A stretch of 64,000 bases of DNA from Candidatus Didemnitutus mandela (GCA_002591725.1 NJAL01000006.1:16057-80056), one strand, 5' to 3'. Counted from the first letter of the stretch, positions 51,312 through 63,145 are shown. Program-made: numbers and translations. Notes: a model not told the origin generated them from the sequence alone.

Positions 51312-52040
51312 TCACAATCCCACACTCGGAACTGCTTCGTAGATGGGAATGAGGCGCTTCTCGATTTCCGGCAGCGGTAAATTTTCAATAACATTGATTG
51401 GTAAGCACTTGGATATTTTAAATTTGCCACTTGCCGTGCGCCGCAATGCCGAGAGGTGGGCACCGCAGCCGAGTTTGTTCCCGAGATCGTGGGCGATCGT
51501 CCGTACATACGTACCCTTAGTGCAGACCAGGCGGAAATTGAGCTTAGGCGTGGCAAACGAGAGTAGCTCGAATTCCGCTACCCGGATGAAACACGGCTTG
51601 CGCGCGACCTCTTTGCCTTTGCGCGCGCTTTTGTAGAGCGGAGTACCCCCTATCTTCACGGCCGAGAACATAGGCGGCATCTGATACTGATCACCGAGAA
51701 AGCCTTTCATTGCCGCGCAAACCTCTGTCTCGCTCAACGGCGGCACCAAACGCGTCTCAATCACCTCGCCTTCGGCATCCTGCGAATTCGTGGTCGCACC
51801 GAGGGTGGCTTCCCCCTCATAAACCTTATCGAGACTGACCAGATACCGAGAAATACGTGTCGCTTTGCCGATGAGCATCACCAACAAGCCGGTCGCCATT
51901 GGATCAAGCGTCCCCGCATGGCCGATGCGTTGCATAGCAAGCTTCCGCCGCAAACGATACACAACGTCGTGGGAGGTCACCCCAGACGGTTTATCTACGA
52001 GGAGCACACCCTCGATTTCCTTGGCTGGCTTTAATCTCAT
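51312..52040 (-). CDS. truB: tRNA pseudouridine(55) synthase TruB
   Basis: TruB makes pseudouridine 55 in the T-loop of all tRNAs. The 242-residue protein has [17 protein letters not shown], the catalytic motif [14 protein letters not shown] with D46, [13 protein letters not shown], and [17 protein letters not shown] near the end. It is at the short end of the family and the C-terminal PUA-like domain is minimal. Its ATG overlaps the nrnA stop by four bases (ATGA). Confidence 0.95.
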   Translation of the reverse strand: MRLKPAKEIEGVLLVDKPSGVTSHDVVYRLRRKLAMQRIGHAGTLDPMATGLLVMLIGKATRISRYLVSLDKVYEGEATLGATTNSQDAEGEVIETRLVPPLSETEVCAAMKGFLGDQYQMPPMFSAVKIGGTPLYKSARKGKEVARKPCFIRVAEFELLSFATPKLNFRLVCTKGTYVRTIAHDLGNKLGCGAHLSALRRTASGKFKISKCLPINVIENLPLPEIEKRLIPIYEAVPSVGL

Positions 52041-53038
52041 TTCTTCGCAATCGTATCCACCTCGGCCAAACGCTGAGCAAGCGCGGCGACGAGCTTCGAG
52101 TAAAAACTAGAAAGACTATCGGAACAGTTGAGGCCAGCCGCGCTAGCGTGCCCGCCTCCATCGAATTTCGCCGCAACCGTGTCCATGCGGAAAGCGGGGC
52201 TCTTCGCGCGCAGGCTGGCCTTGATCACTCCGGTGCGTTCCTCGATAAGGACGCCGATATCCACTCCTTCAATCGCGCGGGCATAATCGACGAGACCTTC
52301 CGTGTCCTCGACCATCGCCCCCACCTGTTCGAAAATGCCATTTGGCAACACGCCCAAGCAAAGGCGTCCGCTACATTCGAAACGCAGGGAACCAAGGTAG
52401 TGTTGGAGAAGTTTTAATTTTCCCGATGACTCGCGTTCGTAAATTTCTACTCCAGCCCAAGCGGGACTGGCACCCAAGGACACCAGTTTCGCACACAGGA
52501 AAAAAACCCGTTCCGAAGTCGACGAAATTCGGAATTGGTTGGTATCGGTCATAATACCGGTATAAAGCGCTTGCGCTATGGTGACGTCGATCTGCAGATC
52601 ATGATCGAAAAAAAGCCCTCCTAGAATCTCCGCTGTAGCCGCAGACTCCTTGTCGACAAAGTTGTGTTGCGCAAAGCCGCTGTTTGATATGTGATGGTCG
52701 AAACTCGCGAAGACCTCATCGTAAAGCTGCCGGACCTTATCTCCAGCACGATTATGATCGGCACAGTCCGTAAAAATTGCGACCCGTCCGTCATGCACAA
52801 GCGCATCCCGATATAAAAACGGCGTATCACCGACTAGAAATTTGATCCGCCGCGGCACGGGATTTTGGCTCATGCACACGGCATCGATACCGCGGGTGCG
52901 GAGCATACGACAGAGCGCTACCTGAGAACCCACGCAATCGCCATCAGGACGCTGGTGTCCAACGACTACGAACTGTTTGCCAGCGGCTTCGGAGAGAAAG
53001 CGGCGAAAGGGTTCGGAAAACTGTGGATAATAACTCAT
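52037..53038 (-). CDS. nrnA: DHH-family oligoribonuclease/pAp phosphatase (NrnA-like)
   Basis: This 333-residue DHH/DHHA1 phosphoesterase degrades nano-RNA and often 3',5'-adenosine bisphosphate. It has the [11 protein letters not shown] motif (H28, D32, D34), FTDCADHNR, the DHH triad at 114-116, and the C-terminal DHHA1 motif [11 protein letters not shown]. It sits between rbfA and truB, its usual place in many bacterial translation operons, with four-base overlaps on both sides. All metal-binding residues are present. Confidence 0.92.
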   Translation of the reverse strand: MSYYPQFSEPFRRFLSEAAGKQFVVVGHQRPDGDCVGSQVALCRMLRTRGIDAVCMSQNPVPRRIKFLVGDTPFLYRDALVHDGRVAIFTDCADHNRAGDKVRQLYDEVFASFDHHISNSGFAQHNFVDKESAATAEILGGLFFDHDLQIDVTIAQALYTGIMTDTNQFRISSTSERVFFLCAKLVSLGASPAWAGVEIYERESSGKLKLLQHYLGSLRFECSGRLCLGVLPNGIFEQVGAMVEDTEGLVDYARAIEGVDIGVLIEERTGVIKASLRAKSPAFRMDTVAAKFDGGGHASAAGLNCSDSLSSFYSKLVAALAQRLAEVDTIAKK

Positions 53039-53385
53039 ACACCTTCCTGTCTGAAATCCAGATGGTCCAGGATCGACTCGATGCGAACAGCGCGCAGATC
53101 CGAGTTGTCGTAGTGCACAGTAAAAGCCGGCACATGGCGAATTACAACGCTATTTGCCACGACAGAGCGAATTTCAGGAAGCTTGCGACGCAGCCACTTA
53201 TCAGCCTTCTCCTCGCAGGCATCTTTGCCAACGACGGAATAGAATATTTTCGCCTTGCGCAAGTCACCGGCGATTTCGACACCCGAAATTGTAATAGCAA
53301 CCGTCTCGCTCGAATAGCGGGAATGCAAGTAAGCGCTGATTTTGCGCTGGAGGAGTTTATTAATTCGGAGAAGTCGATTTCTCAT
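53035..53385 (-). CDS. rbfA: 30S ribosome-binding factor RbfA
   Basis: RbfA assists late 30S subunit maturation and 16S rRNA processing. The 116-residue protein fits the single KH-like domain: NRLLRINKLLQRKISAYL, then TISGVEIAGDLRKAKIFYSV, then RRKLPEIRSVVANSVVIRHVPAFTVHYD. The usual AxG interruption of its KH motif is consistent with ANS near residue 77. It follows infB by 40 bases and overlaps nrnA. Confidence 0.92.
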   Translation of the reverse strand: MRNRLLRINKLLQRKISAYLHSRYSSETVAITISGVEIAGDLRKAKIFYSVVGKDACEEKADKWLRRKLPEIRSVVANSVVIRHVPAFTVHYDNSDLRAVRIESILDHLDFRQEGV

Positions 53386-53425
53386 GACTGAAGGAATGAA
53401 ACCGAAAGTCTAAAGTGGCTTGGGC

Positions 53426-55696
53426 CTAGAGTAACGCACGTGTCTTATGGATTTCGAAGCACTCTATCTTGTCTCCCTGCTTGTAGTCGTCAAAACCGTC
53501 GAGCCTAATACCGCACTCAAGACCAGCACGCACTTCATTGGCGTCGTCTTTGAAACGGCGCAGCGTGCCGACCTTGCCTTCGAAGACTGAATTCTTGCCG
53601 CGGTGCACCCGAGCGGTGACGCCACGGCTGATCTTGCCTTCGATGACAAGACAGCCAGCCACAACCCCCCTAGAAACCGGGAAGACCTGACGGACCTCGA
53701 CAGCTCCCAACTTGACTTCCTTGAGGTCCGGATCGAGCAAATCCACCATCAAGCCACGAACGCGATCGGCAAGTTCATAGATAATTTCAAAATTATTGAT
53801 CGATACACTGTGATGCTTAGCAAGCGCCATAACGCCGTTTTCCTTCTTCACGTTAAATCCGATGATCACGGCCTTCGACGCACTAGCCATCTTCACATCG
53901 TTTTTTGTGATGGTTCCAACATCGGAAGCGACGATATCGAGTCTGACCTTAGTGCTCTTGAGTCCCTCGAACACGTTGCGCACGGCTTCGAGTGAACCGC
54001 ACACATCAGACTTTAACACGACACGCAGCACTTTCTCGTGCGCGGCAGCTATGTTGGCAAAGAGCACGTCGAGCGAAGTATCCTTCGGGTGGGCAGCAGC
54101 CACCACGCTTTCCTTTTTTAGGCGCTGCTGTTCCCCTTCCGCGAGGCTCTCCGCCTCGCGAGAGTTTTGGACCACAGCAAATTTACTACCGGAATCGGGA
54201 GCGCCAGACCAACCGATAACGCGCACTGGGGCGGAAGGCGGGGCCTCATTGACGTTTCCCCCCTGGTCGTCGAACATCGCGCGGACTTTCGCCCAATACG
54301 GACCGGATACGATGGCGTCGCCCACACGCAACGTTCCGCGCTGAATGATTACAGTTGCCAGCGGACCACGACCGCCGTCGATCTCCGATTCGATCACGGT
54401 GCCACTCGCCTCAACTTTCGGGTTGGCCTTGAGCTCCAATAGATCGGCCTGCAGGCCGATCATTTCGAGCAAGTCCGGGACTCCCTGACCCTTAATAGCA
54501 GAAATCGGAACTGTCACGACATTGCCGCCCCAATCCTCAGAGGGAATGCCGCGTTCCTGCATCTGTTGTTTCACGCGGTCAAGATTTGCACCCTTTACGT
54601 CGATCTTGTTGATGGCAACCATGAGCTCAACTTTCGCATCCTGCAGGTGTTTCAATGCCTCGTCGGTCTGCGGCATGAAGCCGTCATCTGCAGCAGCGAC
54701 AAGGATGGCGATATCCGTAATATTTGCCCCGCGTTTACGCATTTTGGAAAACGCAGCGTGACCGGGAGTGTCGAGGAAGGTGATTTTGCGGCCGTTGTGC
54801 TCGACTTGGTAGGCGCCGATATGCTGCGTGATGCCGCCAGCCTCACTAGCTACAGTATTGGCCTTACGGACCGCATCCAGAAGTGTGGTTTTTCCGTGGT
54901 CGACGTGGCCCATGATAACCACAACCGGAGCGCGGGGTACAAGGTTTTGGAGGTCTTCTTCGCGGGCTTTTTTCTCAAGCGATTTCTTTTCTACCTCCGG
55001 CTTTTTCGGGGCCGCAAGATGAGCCTCGCTGCGATGTTTGATATCGAACAGAAAGCCGTGTTTTCCCGCTAGCTTCGTCGCAATCAATTCCTCAATTGCC
55101 TGATTCATCGATGCAAATATACCCATCTCCATCAACTCGGAAATAAGTTTAAATGGCTTCAAGCCAAGCACTACGGCAAAGTCGCGAACAATTATTGGAG
55201 GCTTAGCGTGGAGGGTTTTGACGCCGCCTTCCTCGGTAACGATAATTGACGAAACAGTAGCCGACGCAGCCACTGGAACGGATCTGGGCACAACGGGAAC
55301 GATGGGGTTCGGTGTAGGAGGAACAACAGACGGAGACAGCGGTACGACTCCCGTAGCGGTACAGGCGGCAGCAGTGGCTTTAACGACGTCCTTGCGCTCG
55401 CGCGCAACGTCATCGGCCGATTTAACGAAGACGCCAGCCGGGAGTTTGATTTTAGGCTTTTCTTCCTCCGCTGGTTTAGAATGTAGGTCGGAAACCAAGG
55501 TTTCTGGAGAGCTGCCATCGTCAACTGGAACGAGGGCGCCAAACTTCTTCGATATCTCGTCGTAGTAGATCTTACTAACCGTACTCGAAACCGACTTGGT
55601 ATCGGCCGAAACAAAGCCCTGTTGTCTAAGCCAGGAGAGCATCTCCTTCGGCTCAACATTGTGTTGTTTTGCAATCTCATGAATACGGACGCTCAT
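53426..55696 (-). CDS. infB: Translation initiation factor IF-2
   Basis: IF-2 is the GTPase that recruits fMet-tRNA to the 30S subunit and promotes subunit joining. The 756-residue protein has the N-terminal IF2-N subdomain (VRIHEIAKQHNVEPKEMLSWL), a shortened variable linker rich in valine and proline, the GTPase domain with G1 at residues 263-270 (GHVDHGKT), G3 DTPGHAAF and G4 NKID, and then domains II-IV ending in EGKVGTLRRFKDD and GYDDY-like sequence. It is 17 bases after nusA. All GTP motifs are intact. Confidence 0.97.
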   Translation of the reverse strand: MSVRIHEIAKQHNVEPKEMLSWLRQQGFVSADTKSVSSTVSKIYYDEISKKFGALVPVDDGSSPETLVSDLHSKPAEEEKPKIKLPAGVFVKSADDVARERKDVVKATAAACTATGVVPLSPSVVPPTPNPIVPVVPRSVPVAASATVSSIIVTEEGGVKTLHAKPPIIVRDFAVVLGLKPFKLISELMEMGIFASMNQAIEELIATKLAGKHGFLFDIKHRSEAHLAAPKKPEVEKKSLEKKAREEDLQNLVPRAPVVVIMGHVDHGKTTLLDAVRKANTVASEAGGITQHIGAYQVEHNGRKITFLDTPGHAAFSKMRKRGANITDIAILVAAADDGFMPQTDEALKHLQDAKVELMVAINKIDVKGANLDRVKQQMQERGIPSEDWGGNVVTVPISAIKGQGVPDLLEMIGLQADLLELKANPKVEASGTVIESEIDGGRGPLATVIIQRGTLRVGDAIVSGPYWAKVRAMFDDQGGNVNEAPPSAPVRVIGWSGAPDSGSKFAVVQNSREAESLAEGEQQRLKKESVVAAAHPKDTSLDVLFANIAAAHEKVLRVVLKSDVCGSLEAVRNVFEGLKSTKVRLDIVASDVGTITKNDVKMASASKAVIIGFNVKKENGVMALAKHHSVSINNFEIIYELADRVRGLMVDLLDPDLKEVKLGAVEVRQVFPVSRGVVAGCLVIEGKISRGVTARVHRGKNSVFEGKVGTLRRFKDDANEVRAGLECGIRLDGFDDYKQGDKIECFEIHKTRALL

Positions 55697-55713
55697 TAAA
55701 TCGATTTAGTATA

Positions 55714-56940
55714 TTAGGATCCGGAAACTTTAGAAATAATATCGCTTGCCGCAGTGTCGCTGAAGCCCATATCGACCAGGTCGGCTGCTTCGACTCCCTC
55801 GAAGGCACTGACGGAGTTAATGCCGCTTCCGACAAGACGTTCGGCGATTGAGGTTTCAAAACCGAAAGCTCCAACCAAAGCGCTAACGGCCTTAACCCGC
55901 GGGTCGAAAGCGGTATTCTTACATTCTTCGATATCGAGTCGCCAGCCAACGAGACGGGATGTTAGGCGTGCATTCTGGCCTTTGCGGCCAATTGCAACAG
56001 CAAGATCTTCGTTCGCTATTTTCACAAGAATCCGTTTGTTTTTTTCGTCAAGAGTAACTTCGCGCGGAACGGCCGGTTTCAGCGCTTCGATAAGCATTTC
56101 CTTCGGGTCAGCGTGATAAGGGATAATGTCGATTTTTTCGCCACCGAGCTCACTCACGACGCTCTTCACACGTGCGCCACGGGCACCAACGCAAGCGCCA
56201 ACCGGGTCTACCTTTGGATCGGTGCTAATAACGGCAATCTTCGTGCGGTAGCCGGGCTCACGGGCAAAAGCCTCGATCTTGACGGTACCGTCGGCAATTT
56301 CAGTCACTTCGAGCTCGAAAAGCCGGAGAACAAAGCGCGGGGAAGCACGACTGAGAATCACTTCCGGACCGCGACTGCTATTTTCAATTTCCAACAGCAA
56401 GCAGCGAATGCGCTCGCCCGGCGAATAATCCTCGCCCGGAACCCGTTTTTTACCCGGCATAACCGCCTCGGCTTTACCGAGATCAATAAACAGATCGTTA
56501 TGTTCGCGGCGACGGACCGTCCCACTAACGATGTCGCCAATGGAGTCTTTGAAATCGTCGTAAACCCGTTCCTTTTCAAACTGACGAAGGCGCTGCATGA
56601 TAGCCTGACGCGCAGTCTGCGCAGCGATGCGGCCGAGGTAAGAAGGATCGATTTCACGCTCGACCAACTCACCAACCACGGCACAGGTTTTGAAAACTTG
56701 CGCCTTCTCCACGTGGATTTCTTTTTTGGGATCCGCAACGGAATCGACCACCTTCATAACCGCCCATGCCTTGAGCTGGCCGTTCTTGGGGCTGATCTCA
56801 ATTTTCAACTCCTGCCCTGAGTTTACTCCTTTGAGCGCGGCAGTTTTGATCGCGTTGACAATGGCTGAAATCATATCGGCACGGGGAATGTTTTTCTCCT
56901 TCTCCATGTATTCGAGGACTGAGAGGATTTCGCTGCTCAT
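55714..56940 (-). CDS. nusA: Transcription termination/antitermination factor NusA
   Basis: NusA binds RNA polymerase and modulates pausing, termination and antitermination. From [16 protein letters not shown] at 56940 it is 408 residues. It contains the N-terminal polymerase-binding domain, an S1 domain ([20 protein letters not shown]), two KH domains ([20 protein letters not shown] and [20 protein letters not shown]) and a short helix-hairpin-helix tail. An open extension to 56979 lacks family features. rimP, the usual first gene of this operon, is not found upstream. Confidence 0.96.
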   Translation of the reverse strand: MSSEILSVLEYMEKEKNIPRADMISAIVNAIKTAALKGVNSGQELKIEISPKNGQLKAWAVMKVVDSVADPKKEIHVEKAQVFKTCAVVGELVEREIDPSYLGRIAAQTARQAIMQRLRQFEKERVYDDFKDSIGDIVSGTVRRREHNDLFIDLGKAEAVMPGKKRVPGEDYSPGERIRCLLLEIENSSRGPEVILSRASPRFVLRLFELEVTEIADGTVKIEAFAREPGYRTKIAVISTDPKVDPVGACVGARGARVKSVVSELGGEKIDIIPYHADPKEMLIEALKPAVPREVTLDEKNKRILVKIANEDLAVAIGRKGQNARLTSRLVGWRLDIEECKNTAFDPRVKAVSALVGAFGFETSIAERLVGSGINSVSAFEGVEAADLVDMGFSDTAASDIISKVSGS

Positions 56941-58414
56941 GAGTGATATGGAAACGTAAAAAAACGGGCCCGAAGACACACATTCTTTTTAAGATAAGTA
57001 GACCTTTATTGAAATAAGGGCGGATTGGCAGTCGTTGTCAAGCACGCCACCAGTCGTTATTTGCCAGCAAATTATCCAGCTTCGTTTAGTTTAAGATTTT
57101 AAGATAGCGATAAAAAAAGCAGCCCTTCAGCCACGTTCATGGCATTAGAGGGTATTTCTTCGGATTTTCATAAGTCAATTTTGGAAAGAGCGAAGGAAAC
57201 ATATTCGGGTACATCGCCGAGAAACCCCTGAAACCCCTAATGCAATGAGGCCAAAGCAGCCCAAGGGTTGTGGCTGCCCATTTGCGCCGACATCAACGTC
57301 AGCTAGCCACGCAGATCAGCATGTTGAAGAGCATCCTACAATCTGCACGGCAGCGACTCCCTAAGCGAATCGGTCACTTATTCACGAAAAATTTATTCAT
57401 TGCAAACCCAAACCCCATACCAGCAACACCCGGCAGCGCGCGAAGCGATGGGCGTAAGCATCCGCCTCCGCAGGAAACGAGAACGTTTCAAGTCGTTCGG
57501 GCCAATCCAGCGTCGCATGTATCCAATCCGCATACTGACGAAGCCGCACCAAAGGCTGGTTCGCCAGCCGGGCGTTCTGCAGAAACCAATTCGCGCACTG
57601 TTTTACCTCAAAAGCAGCGCGCAGGTCCAAGTCGTTCTTCAATTCCCCAAAATGATCGCAGACTCTCAGACTCTTCCAACACCAGCATCCCAATGTGATT
57701 CGGTCGATACCCTAGAATCTCCAGCACCATTTCAAGCACATTTTGATGTGCAACATCCGTCCAGGCGACCAGCTCAATTCGGTGTTTGGAAAAATAAAGC
57801 CTTTGTGTCCATGGCTGGGCCGCATTGGCGCAGGCGAGCTTGTTTATGCCGTTCGACCAGCAAAAGATTTTCCTCCCTTAATTTGCACAACGCGCCGCCA
57901 GGAATCGCAAGCCGTGAGAGCTTCTAAACGCGTCACCTTGGGTATAGGACATAAGCACATATAATTCATCGAAGTCACGCTGCTGCTGCTGCAAAACGAA
58001 CGTTGCCAGCCCGTGTCAGTCTCGGATGGCAGAAAAACGACCACATACCACATGTAAAAGCACATTGACTTGTAGGCCTGATCCGTCTCGTGGTCATGCA
58101 TCCGTCAGTAGGTCGAATGGAAATGAACCTATACGTCTCTCGTCTCTCTGCACCGCTTTCCATCAACTAGCAAGTCAGACAACCGAAAATCTGGCCCTCT
58201 AGAAGATTCCAAGTACCCAGATTCATGATTTTTAAGTCCCGCCGATCTATCATCTGGCAGTGTCGTTCGCTCGAAAGCACTTTAAAACCAAAACTTTTAG
58301 ATAATCTTTTTTGCTTACGGTAAACGCCCCCGGGCTCTCCTAGAACAATCCCAAAATTAGCTCGACACTAACATAAACTATCTTTGACAACGCTGAGAGG
58401 GGAAATTTTGATGA
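56941..58414. other. Upstream region of nusA and unidentified minus-strand ghost
   Basis: The first 250 bases presumably contain the promoter of the nusA operon. Beyond 57390 the minus strand has protein-like pieces in shifting frames: DHFGELKNDLDLRAAFEV, CANWFLQNARLANQPLVRLR and WPERLETFSFPAEADAYAHR (57430-57670), then VAWTDVAHQNVLEMV-like and SHGLRFLA-like stretches (57740-57930). They come from one former gene that I cannot name. It does not look like rimP. Confidence 0.45.
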
Positions 58415-58502
58415 GGAAGGGTGGCAGAGCGGTCTATCGCGGCGGTCTTGAAAATCGCTTAGCCGAAAGGCTTCGGGGGTTCGAATCCCTCCCCTTCCGC
58501 CA
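58415..58502 (+). tRNA. tRNA-Ser (anticodon TGA)
   Basis: This is an 88-base tRNA with acceptor GGAAGGG/CCCTTCC, anticodon loop CTTGAAA giving TGA, a long variable arm (TTAGCCGAAAGGCTTC) typical of serine tRNAs, T-loop TTCGAAT and an encoded CCA. Confidence 0.95.
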
Positions 58503-60178
58503 TTCCCCGCCGATAGCTAGTAGGAACATTATCAAAAACCGGTATTCGGTGCTTTCACGGACCAAAAACGAGGACAAAACTAGCAACACCAAAGCCGGCC
58601 GCAAATTTACCAAATTCATCGTTAAAAAGCTCCATTGGCCTGGCGCCCCGTGGGGAAACCTCGTTCCTTTATTCTCTCTGGTATCTCGACACCCACGTAT
58701 ACTGAACGTTATTCGGTTTATTCCAACTCTTCACCGTTGTTACCAGTGTCTTAGTTTCTTCTTAAGCCACAGCAAAAGCACCGCAAGCGCCGCAGGTAGT
58801 GTGGAAAAAACAGCAGCTTTCGCGGCAGTTTGGTACTTCCTAAATCATGCCCCCATCAGTGCAGCGCGGAGGTCCTCCTACCAGGGGGGCAAAACCATAG
58901 CGCCAACCATTCCTTTTCCCAGCGAGGCCTCCGCCTCATCCGATTCCATCGCTCTCTTCCAGCAGATTTTGGAAACGCAAGCCAACGTTCACAACACTAT
59001 CGCAACCAACCAGGCAGAAGGCAGAGCAGTTTGGGCACTAACATCTATGTGATGTCTAATGTCTAGAACCAGGCTGGCGCCCTTTGCGGTCAGGCCAGCT
59101 GCACAGATCTGGTAAAGGTAAAAGTCTATTAGCCGATGCCCGCCAGCGCGAAGGGAAAGTACGCGTGCATCGTGCATCTGCATGAATACCAAAACGCCAC
59201 CGCCCACAATCGGCTCAATACCGAGTATTCCAGCCTTGTCAATAGCGCAGATGCCTAAGGCCAAGCCGGTGTGCGCAGCGCAGGTAAATGCCACTGTTTG
59301 AGTCGACAACGAAAAATAAAAACCCAGCGTTGAAATGACCCTATTGAAGAAGCTCTGGCCAGGCTCGTGCCTCGAGCCGTCTTAGTTTTCCGCAACCATT
59401 TATCCATCATCATTTTACTACCACAAAAATTTCACTCACAAAGTTCACCCTGTTCTTGAACACTCTCTTCGCCACTGCCGCTCTGGACACAGATCCAAAG
59501 TACTCCACCGCCCAGAAAAGCTATCAAACTAGAAAGGGGGATTCTCCTAGACGCACAGCAATTATCCACTGAACAGCGACACTCAAGCCTTGGTGGTCTC
59601 CACCACTATAACTGTTCAACCAGGAAAGCTATCCCCCGCAACTAACCGTGTCCTGGTTAAACACCAACGAATCCGCTACAATGCTAATGAATTCCAAAAT
59701 CTGCGTCACTGGAAAAATGGAAAAACCAGAATCGCCACGGCAGATGCTTCCCGTGGACTTGGGGCACCAGCACCGGTGCAAACAGCTATTACGCACAAAT
59801 AGATCTTCTGTAAACGACCGACAACATGGCTCTCGTTCTCCATCGATCGGTGATATCGATGGCTAAACGACAACGACAACGACATTTATCGAATTAAGGA
59901 CGGCCCCTTACTCTCTTCCATCGGCTCCGCCTTCAAAATCCTAGCTGACACCTAGTGTCGGAACCTCCTGTTCCTGGCCCAGGAAGATAAGATCGTCCGA
60001 TCAGTGTGACGGCGGTTCGAAATTTTCAGCGTTTTTCTTCAAAAAATCAATCCGCATTCGAGCGGGAACATCCTTTCGTTTTGAAAGACTTAACCAACGC
60101 CAGCGCAAATTTCGGGGGCGTCAGCGATCATCTACACTTTCTAATTCTCACCTACATTTACATATATAAAAAAACATA
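58503..60178. other. Gene desert
   Basis: About 1.7 kb with no supported gene. Plus-strand fragments near 58760-59040 (SSYQGGKTIAPTIPFPSEAS) and 59480-59760 (YSTAQKSYQTRKGDSPRR, then TNESATMLMNSKI) have secreted-protein character and may be a former LysM-type or envelope protein, but this is weak. A 106-codon minus-strand frame at 58989-59309 resembles no family and is likely chance. Confidence 0.45.
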
Positions 60179-60211
60179 AAAAAGCCCAACTCCTTTCGAA
60201 TCAGGCTTTTT
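60179..60211 (-). terminator. Rho-independent terminator of the zinc peptidase gene
   Basis: On the minus strand, AAAAAGCC and GGCTTTTT form an 8-base stem around a 17-base loop, followed by T-rich sequence. It lies 19 bases after the stop of the YugP-type peptidase gene. Confidence 0.75.
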
Positions 60212-60229
60212 CTGAAAAACAACAATTGG

Positions 60230-60919
60230 TCAATCGCGTCGCCGATTGTTGCCCGCCAACAACAGCAAGATAAGATAACCAAGCGAAGAAACGAAGGCAG
60301 CAACATACGTAAGCGCAGCAGCATCAAGTGTCTCGCTCACATGTGGCATTTCGTTGCGATCCACAATTCCAAGGCTTACTAGCTGCTTTTTGGCACGCCG
60401 CGTCGCGTCGAATTCCACGGGTAGCGTAACGAACTGAAAAATCGTCATCACAAGCAGAGCTAAGATTCCGACCTTCAGCAAAATTCCTCCTAAAATTGAA
60501 CCGATCGTATACAGACCGAAACCGGTAATAAAGTAAGCAACGGGAGCGGCGAACTGCACCGCCGGCACCATCGCCTGGCGGAGACCCATCATTGCATAAC
60601 CTTCTCTGTGCTGAATGGCGTGGCCCGCTTCGTGCGCAGAAATGCCTAACGCCGCCAAACTGGTGCCCCGATAGTTCGGGGACGAGAGAGCCAATCGTTT
60701 GTGTACAGGATCGTAGTGGTCGGTTAGCTGTCCTTTCACTTCGACAATCTGCACGCCGTAAATGCCCGCGCTTTCCATAACGGCAGCAGCAGCCTCCCGG
60801 CCGGTGATATACCCGCGCGACGGAATTTGTACGTTCCGTCGATAAGCGCTAGAAACCTTGATCTGTGCATAAAAGCCATACAGCAAGGGAATAAAAACGA
60901 GAATAATCCAGATAGACAT
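60230..60919 (-). CDS. YugP-type membrane zinc metallopeptidase
   Basis: This 229-residue membrane protein belongs to the neutral zinc metallopeptidase family (Zn-peptidase_2, like B. subtilis YugP). It has an N-terminal helix, the zinc motif H96-E-A-G-H100 inside SAHEAGHAIQH, and three more membrane helices. Other family stretches are YDPVHKRLALSSPNYRGTSLAALG and LPVEFDATRRAKKQL. All catalytic residues are present. Substrates are unknown for the family. It has its own terminator and appears monocistronic. Confidence 0.9.
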   Translation of the reverse strand: MSIWIILVFIPLLYGFYAQIKVSSAYRRNVQIPSRGYITGREAAAAVMESAGIYGVQIVEVKGQLTDHYDPVHKRLALSSPNYRGTSLAALGISAHEAGHAIQHREGYAMMGLRQAMVPAVQFAAPVAYFITGFGLYTIGSILGGILLKVGILALLVMTIFQFVTLPVEFDATRRAKKQLVSLGIVDRNEMPHVSETLDAAALTYVAAFVSSLGYLILLLLAGNNRRRD

Positions 60920-62908
60920 TGATAAATAAGACAGTTAAGCAGGAAAAGCTTCAACCAAGTTTAAAAAATTCCAGTGGAAAAGCCGACTGGAAACAACGAA
61001 GTCCGTTATAAGCCAGTTACAAACACCAACTCACCCCGAATGCCTCCTGTCGCCCGAGAGCGGACATGGCTGGCACCTCTTAAAAATTGGAATCCGAAGG
61101 AGAATGTCGACCAACATAGGAAACTTCCACTGCAGCAACGCAGCCGGTCGGTAATTTCCGTAGATGAGATCAACGCACACGTGCCGACCGGTGCTCAGAC
61201 AGCGGGTTATGTCCTGTTAAATGGGCTATTCGTTGTAAGAACGCACTTCAAACCCAGTCCCTAGCCGTCAAGCCAACGCGGGGATAAAGCAGTGTGCAGA
61301 GAAATTCAAAGCACAAAAACTCGCATCCAAGGTACACAATGGATAGATTGGCATTTGGCATTCTGCTTTATTTTGGGAACAGGAGCAACCAAAAACAAAA
61401 CAGTCTAGGTCCGGGCCAGCGCGTGTGGTGGTGCCCCGTCAATTCTAGCCCGGTTCTAGCAATATCGCCAGCATCGACAAAACACACCATAATTTCACTC
61501 CAGCCAGCAAGAGGGAAATAGCGCCATCCTGTCCGCAAAAGATTCCTGCTTCCAGCTTCCATTTTTTAGTCCGGCCAATTTCTCAGTGACAAAACTAAGT
61601 TCGAAACTGCAGCCTGTTGCACGACCAAGATTGACATTGCAGCGGAAAAGGCCTGACGTCGCACTCGAATTGCAACGTTGCGCAAGTAGGAAGCTGTATA
61701 TCCTCCGGACAGCTGATTTGGTAGGTCCAACCGGCAATTCCGCCGTCACCACCAAGCCGCCCATCCACCGCAATTCGAATCATCAATAGACACATCCGCG
61801 CGGACAGTGGCTTCGCGACCAGCTGCCGGCATGTTACACTCCAGAGCCAAAACGAGGCCTTGAAATAGTCACGCTACCGGGCACGCCCTGACAACAAGGG
61901 AAGTAAATTCCAAAAAATCCTTTAGTTTTCCCCACAGAGATAGCGAATTTTTTATTTCCCCGCCGGCCGCCAAAAGCCGCACCACCCACGTTATATTTTT
62001 TATATGTTTAAATATTATGTTGCAATGGATTCCGATATCCCCTAGCAATTGTCACTGCGAACTCGCAGTCGTCTTTATTGCGGTTATTGTGGCGACAAAT
62101 CCTCATCGAGAGAGTTTCTCAGGACGAAAGTATGGCGATGATTGGCTGGCCACCAAGGGAGTTTCGAGGTTCTCGCTCTCGTCGTAACCGAATGGTGTGT
62201 AAATTTTGGACCAACCAAAGAGCTTGTGCTAATACCTAAAAAATACCTTAAATGCTAAAATCCGTCTAGGTCGCCGTACTCCGGATATGGACACATCCGG
62301 CAATACTCTGTAGTAGTAGTGCGCTGCCGCACGTGCTCTGCTCCAGAGCGCGCCCAATTCGATGTAACCTCCAAGTGTAATCGGATCGAACCCATTTCAC
62401 GAGCCTACCCTGGACCGACTGGCTTCCGTAGCCATAGTCTCCTGCCGAATAGAGAAATTTGCCACCGCTCTCAACGGCTGCTAAGTACAGAAGATCGTTC
62501 CGGCGTTTGCCTCATTACCTCACCAAGCCAAAGCCTGGCAACACGTAACATGAGCAGCGGCACGATAATCTCTGCCAAATAGTGAACGGTTTGCGGATCG
62601 TAAAAACGACACCAGCGCCCACCCCCCCAAGCCAGAATTCTCGAAAATGCTCCGCCCGCGAACCGTAAAGTTCCCCCACTGCAGTTCCGCGAAGCTTCGT
62701 TCCTAAAATGTCGAAGCTCAGAGCCAAAATCATGCCGATTCCACGCTCACAGGCTGGCCGTTAGCCACCTGCGGCAAATTAGCTAAAAGTGCCATCGCCA
62801 TTTCTTTCCCAAGAAGGCAAATCAAGAAAACACTAATGAGCCCTAAGAAACCAAGTCGCGTTACAAGGTTAAACACGAAAGCTCGCTCTAGTCAGCGCGA
62901 ACCAACGC
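60920..62908. other. Gene desert
   Basis: Two kilobases without a recognisable gene. Minus-strand fragments include GTKLRGTAVGELYGSRAEHF (62640-62700), which faintly recalls a transporter loop, and ENLSIVYLG-type short stretches. None can be assigned. AT-rich sequence lies near 61990-62040. Confidence 0.45.
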
Positions 62909-63145
62909 TTATTCTTCGCCGTCCTTACCGATAGCTTCAACCGGACAACCTTCGATGGCTTCGATGCAAAGCTGGGCCTCCTCTTCGGTCGTCGGTTGCT
63001 TGTGGACAAATGAGTAACCTCCCTCTTCATACCGAGTGAAAAATCTAGGGGCAGTTTCGCGGCAAAGATCGCAGTCAATGCACTGACGATCGACGTAGAA
63101 CCTTCCGGAAATATTTTCATTCCACTTCTCTTCTTTGTTGGCCAT
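62909..63145 (-). CDS. Single-cluster 4Fe-4S ferredoxin
   Basis: This small 78-residue electron carrier has the pattern C22-x2-C25-x2-C28 followed by C67-P, the ligand set of a [4Fe-4S] ferredoxin with a single cluster. The start is MANKEEKWNENISGRFYVD and the end CPVEAIGKDGEE. Similar short ferredoxins occur singly in many Gram-negative bacteria. The partner enzyme is not apparent; the MEP enzymes IspG and IspH need reduced ferredoxin or flavodoxin, so it is one possible electron donor for IspG, but that is inference. Confidence 0.92.
   Translation of the reverse strand: MANKEEKWNENISGRFYVDRQCIDCDLCRETAPRFFTRYEEGGYSFVHKQPTTEEEAQLCIEAIEGCPVEAIGKDGEE

Noticed and set aside
58989..59309. 106-codon minus-strand frame with hydrophobic stretches
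   Set aside because: No family match, no convincing start signals and eroded surroundings; kept only as part of the desert.
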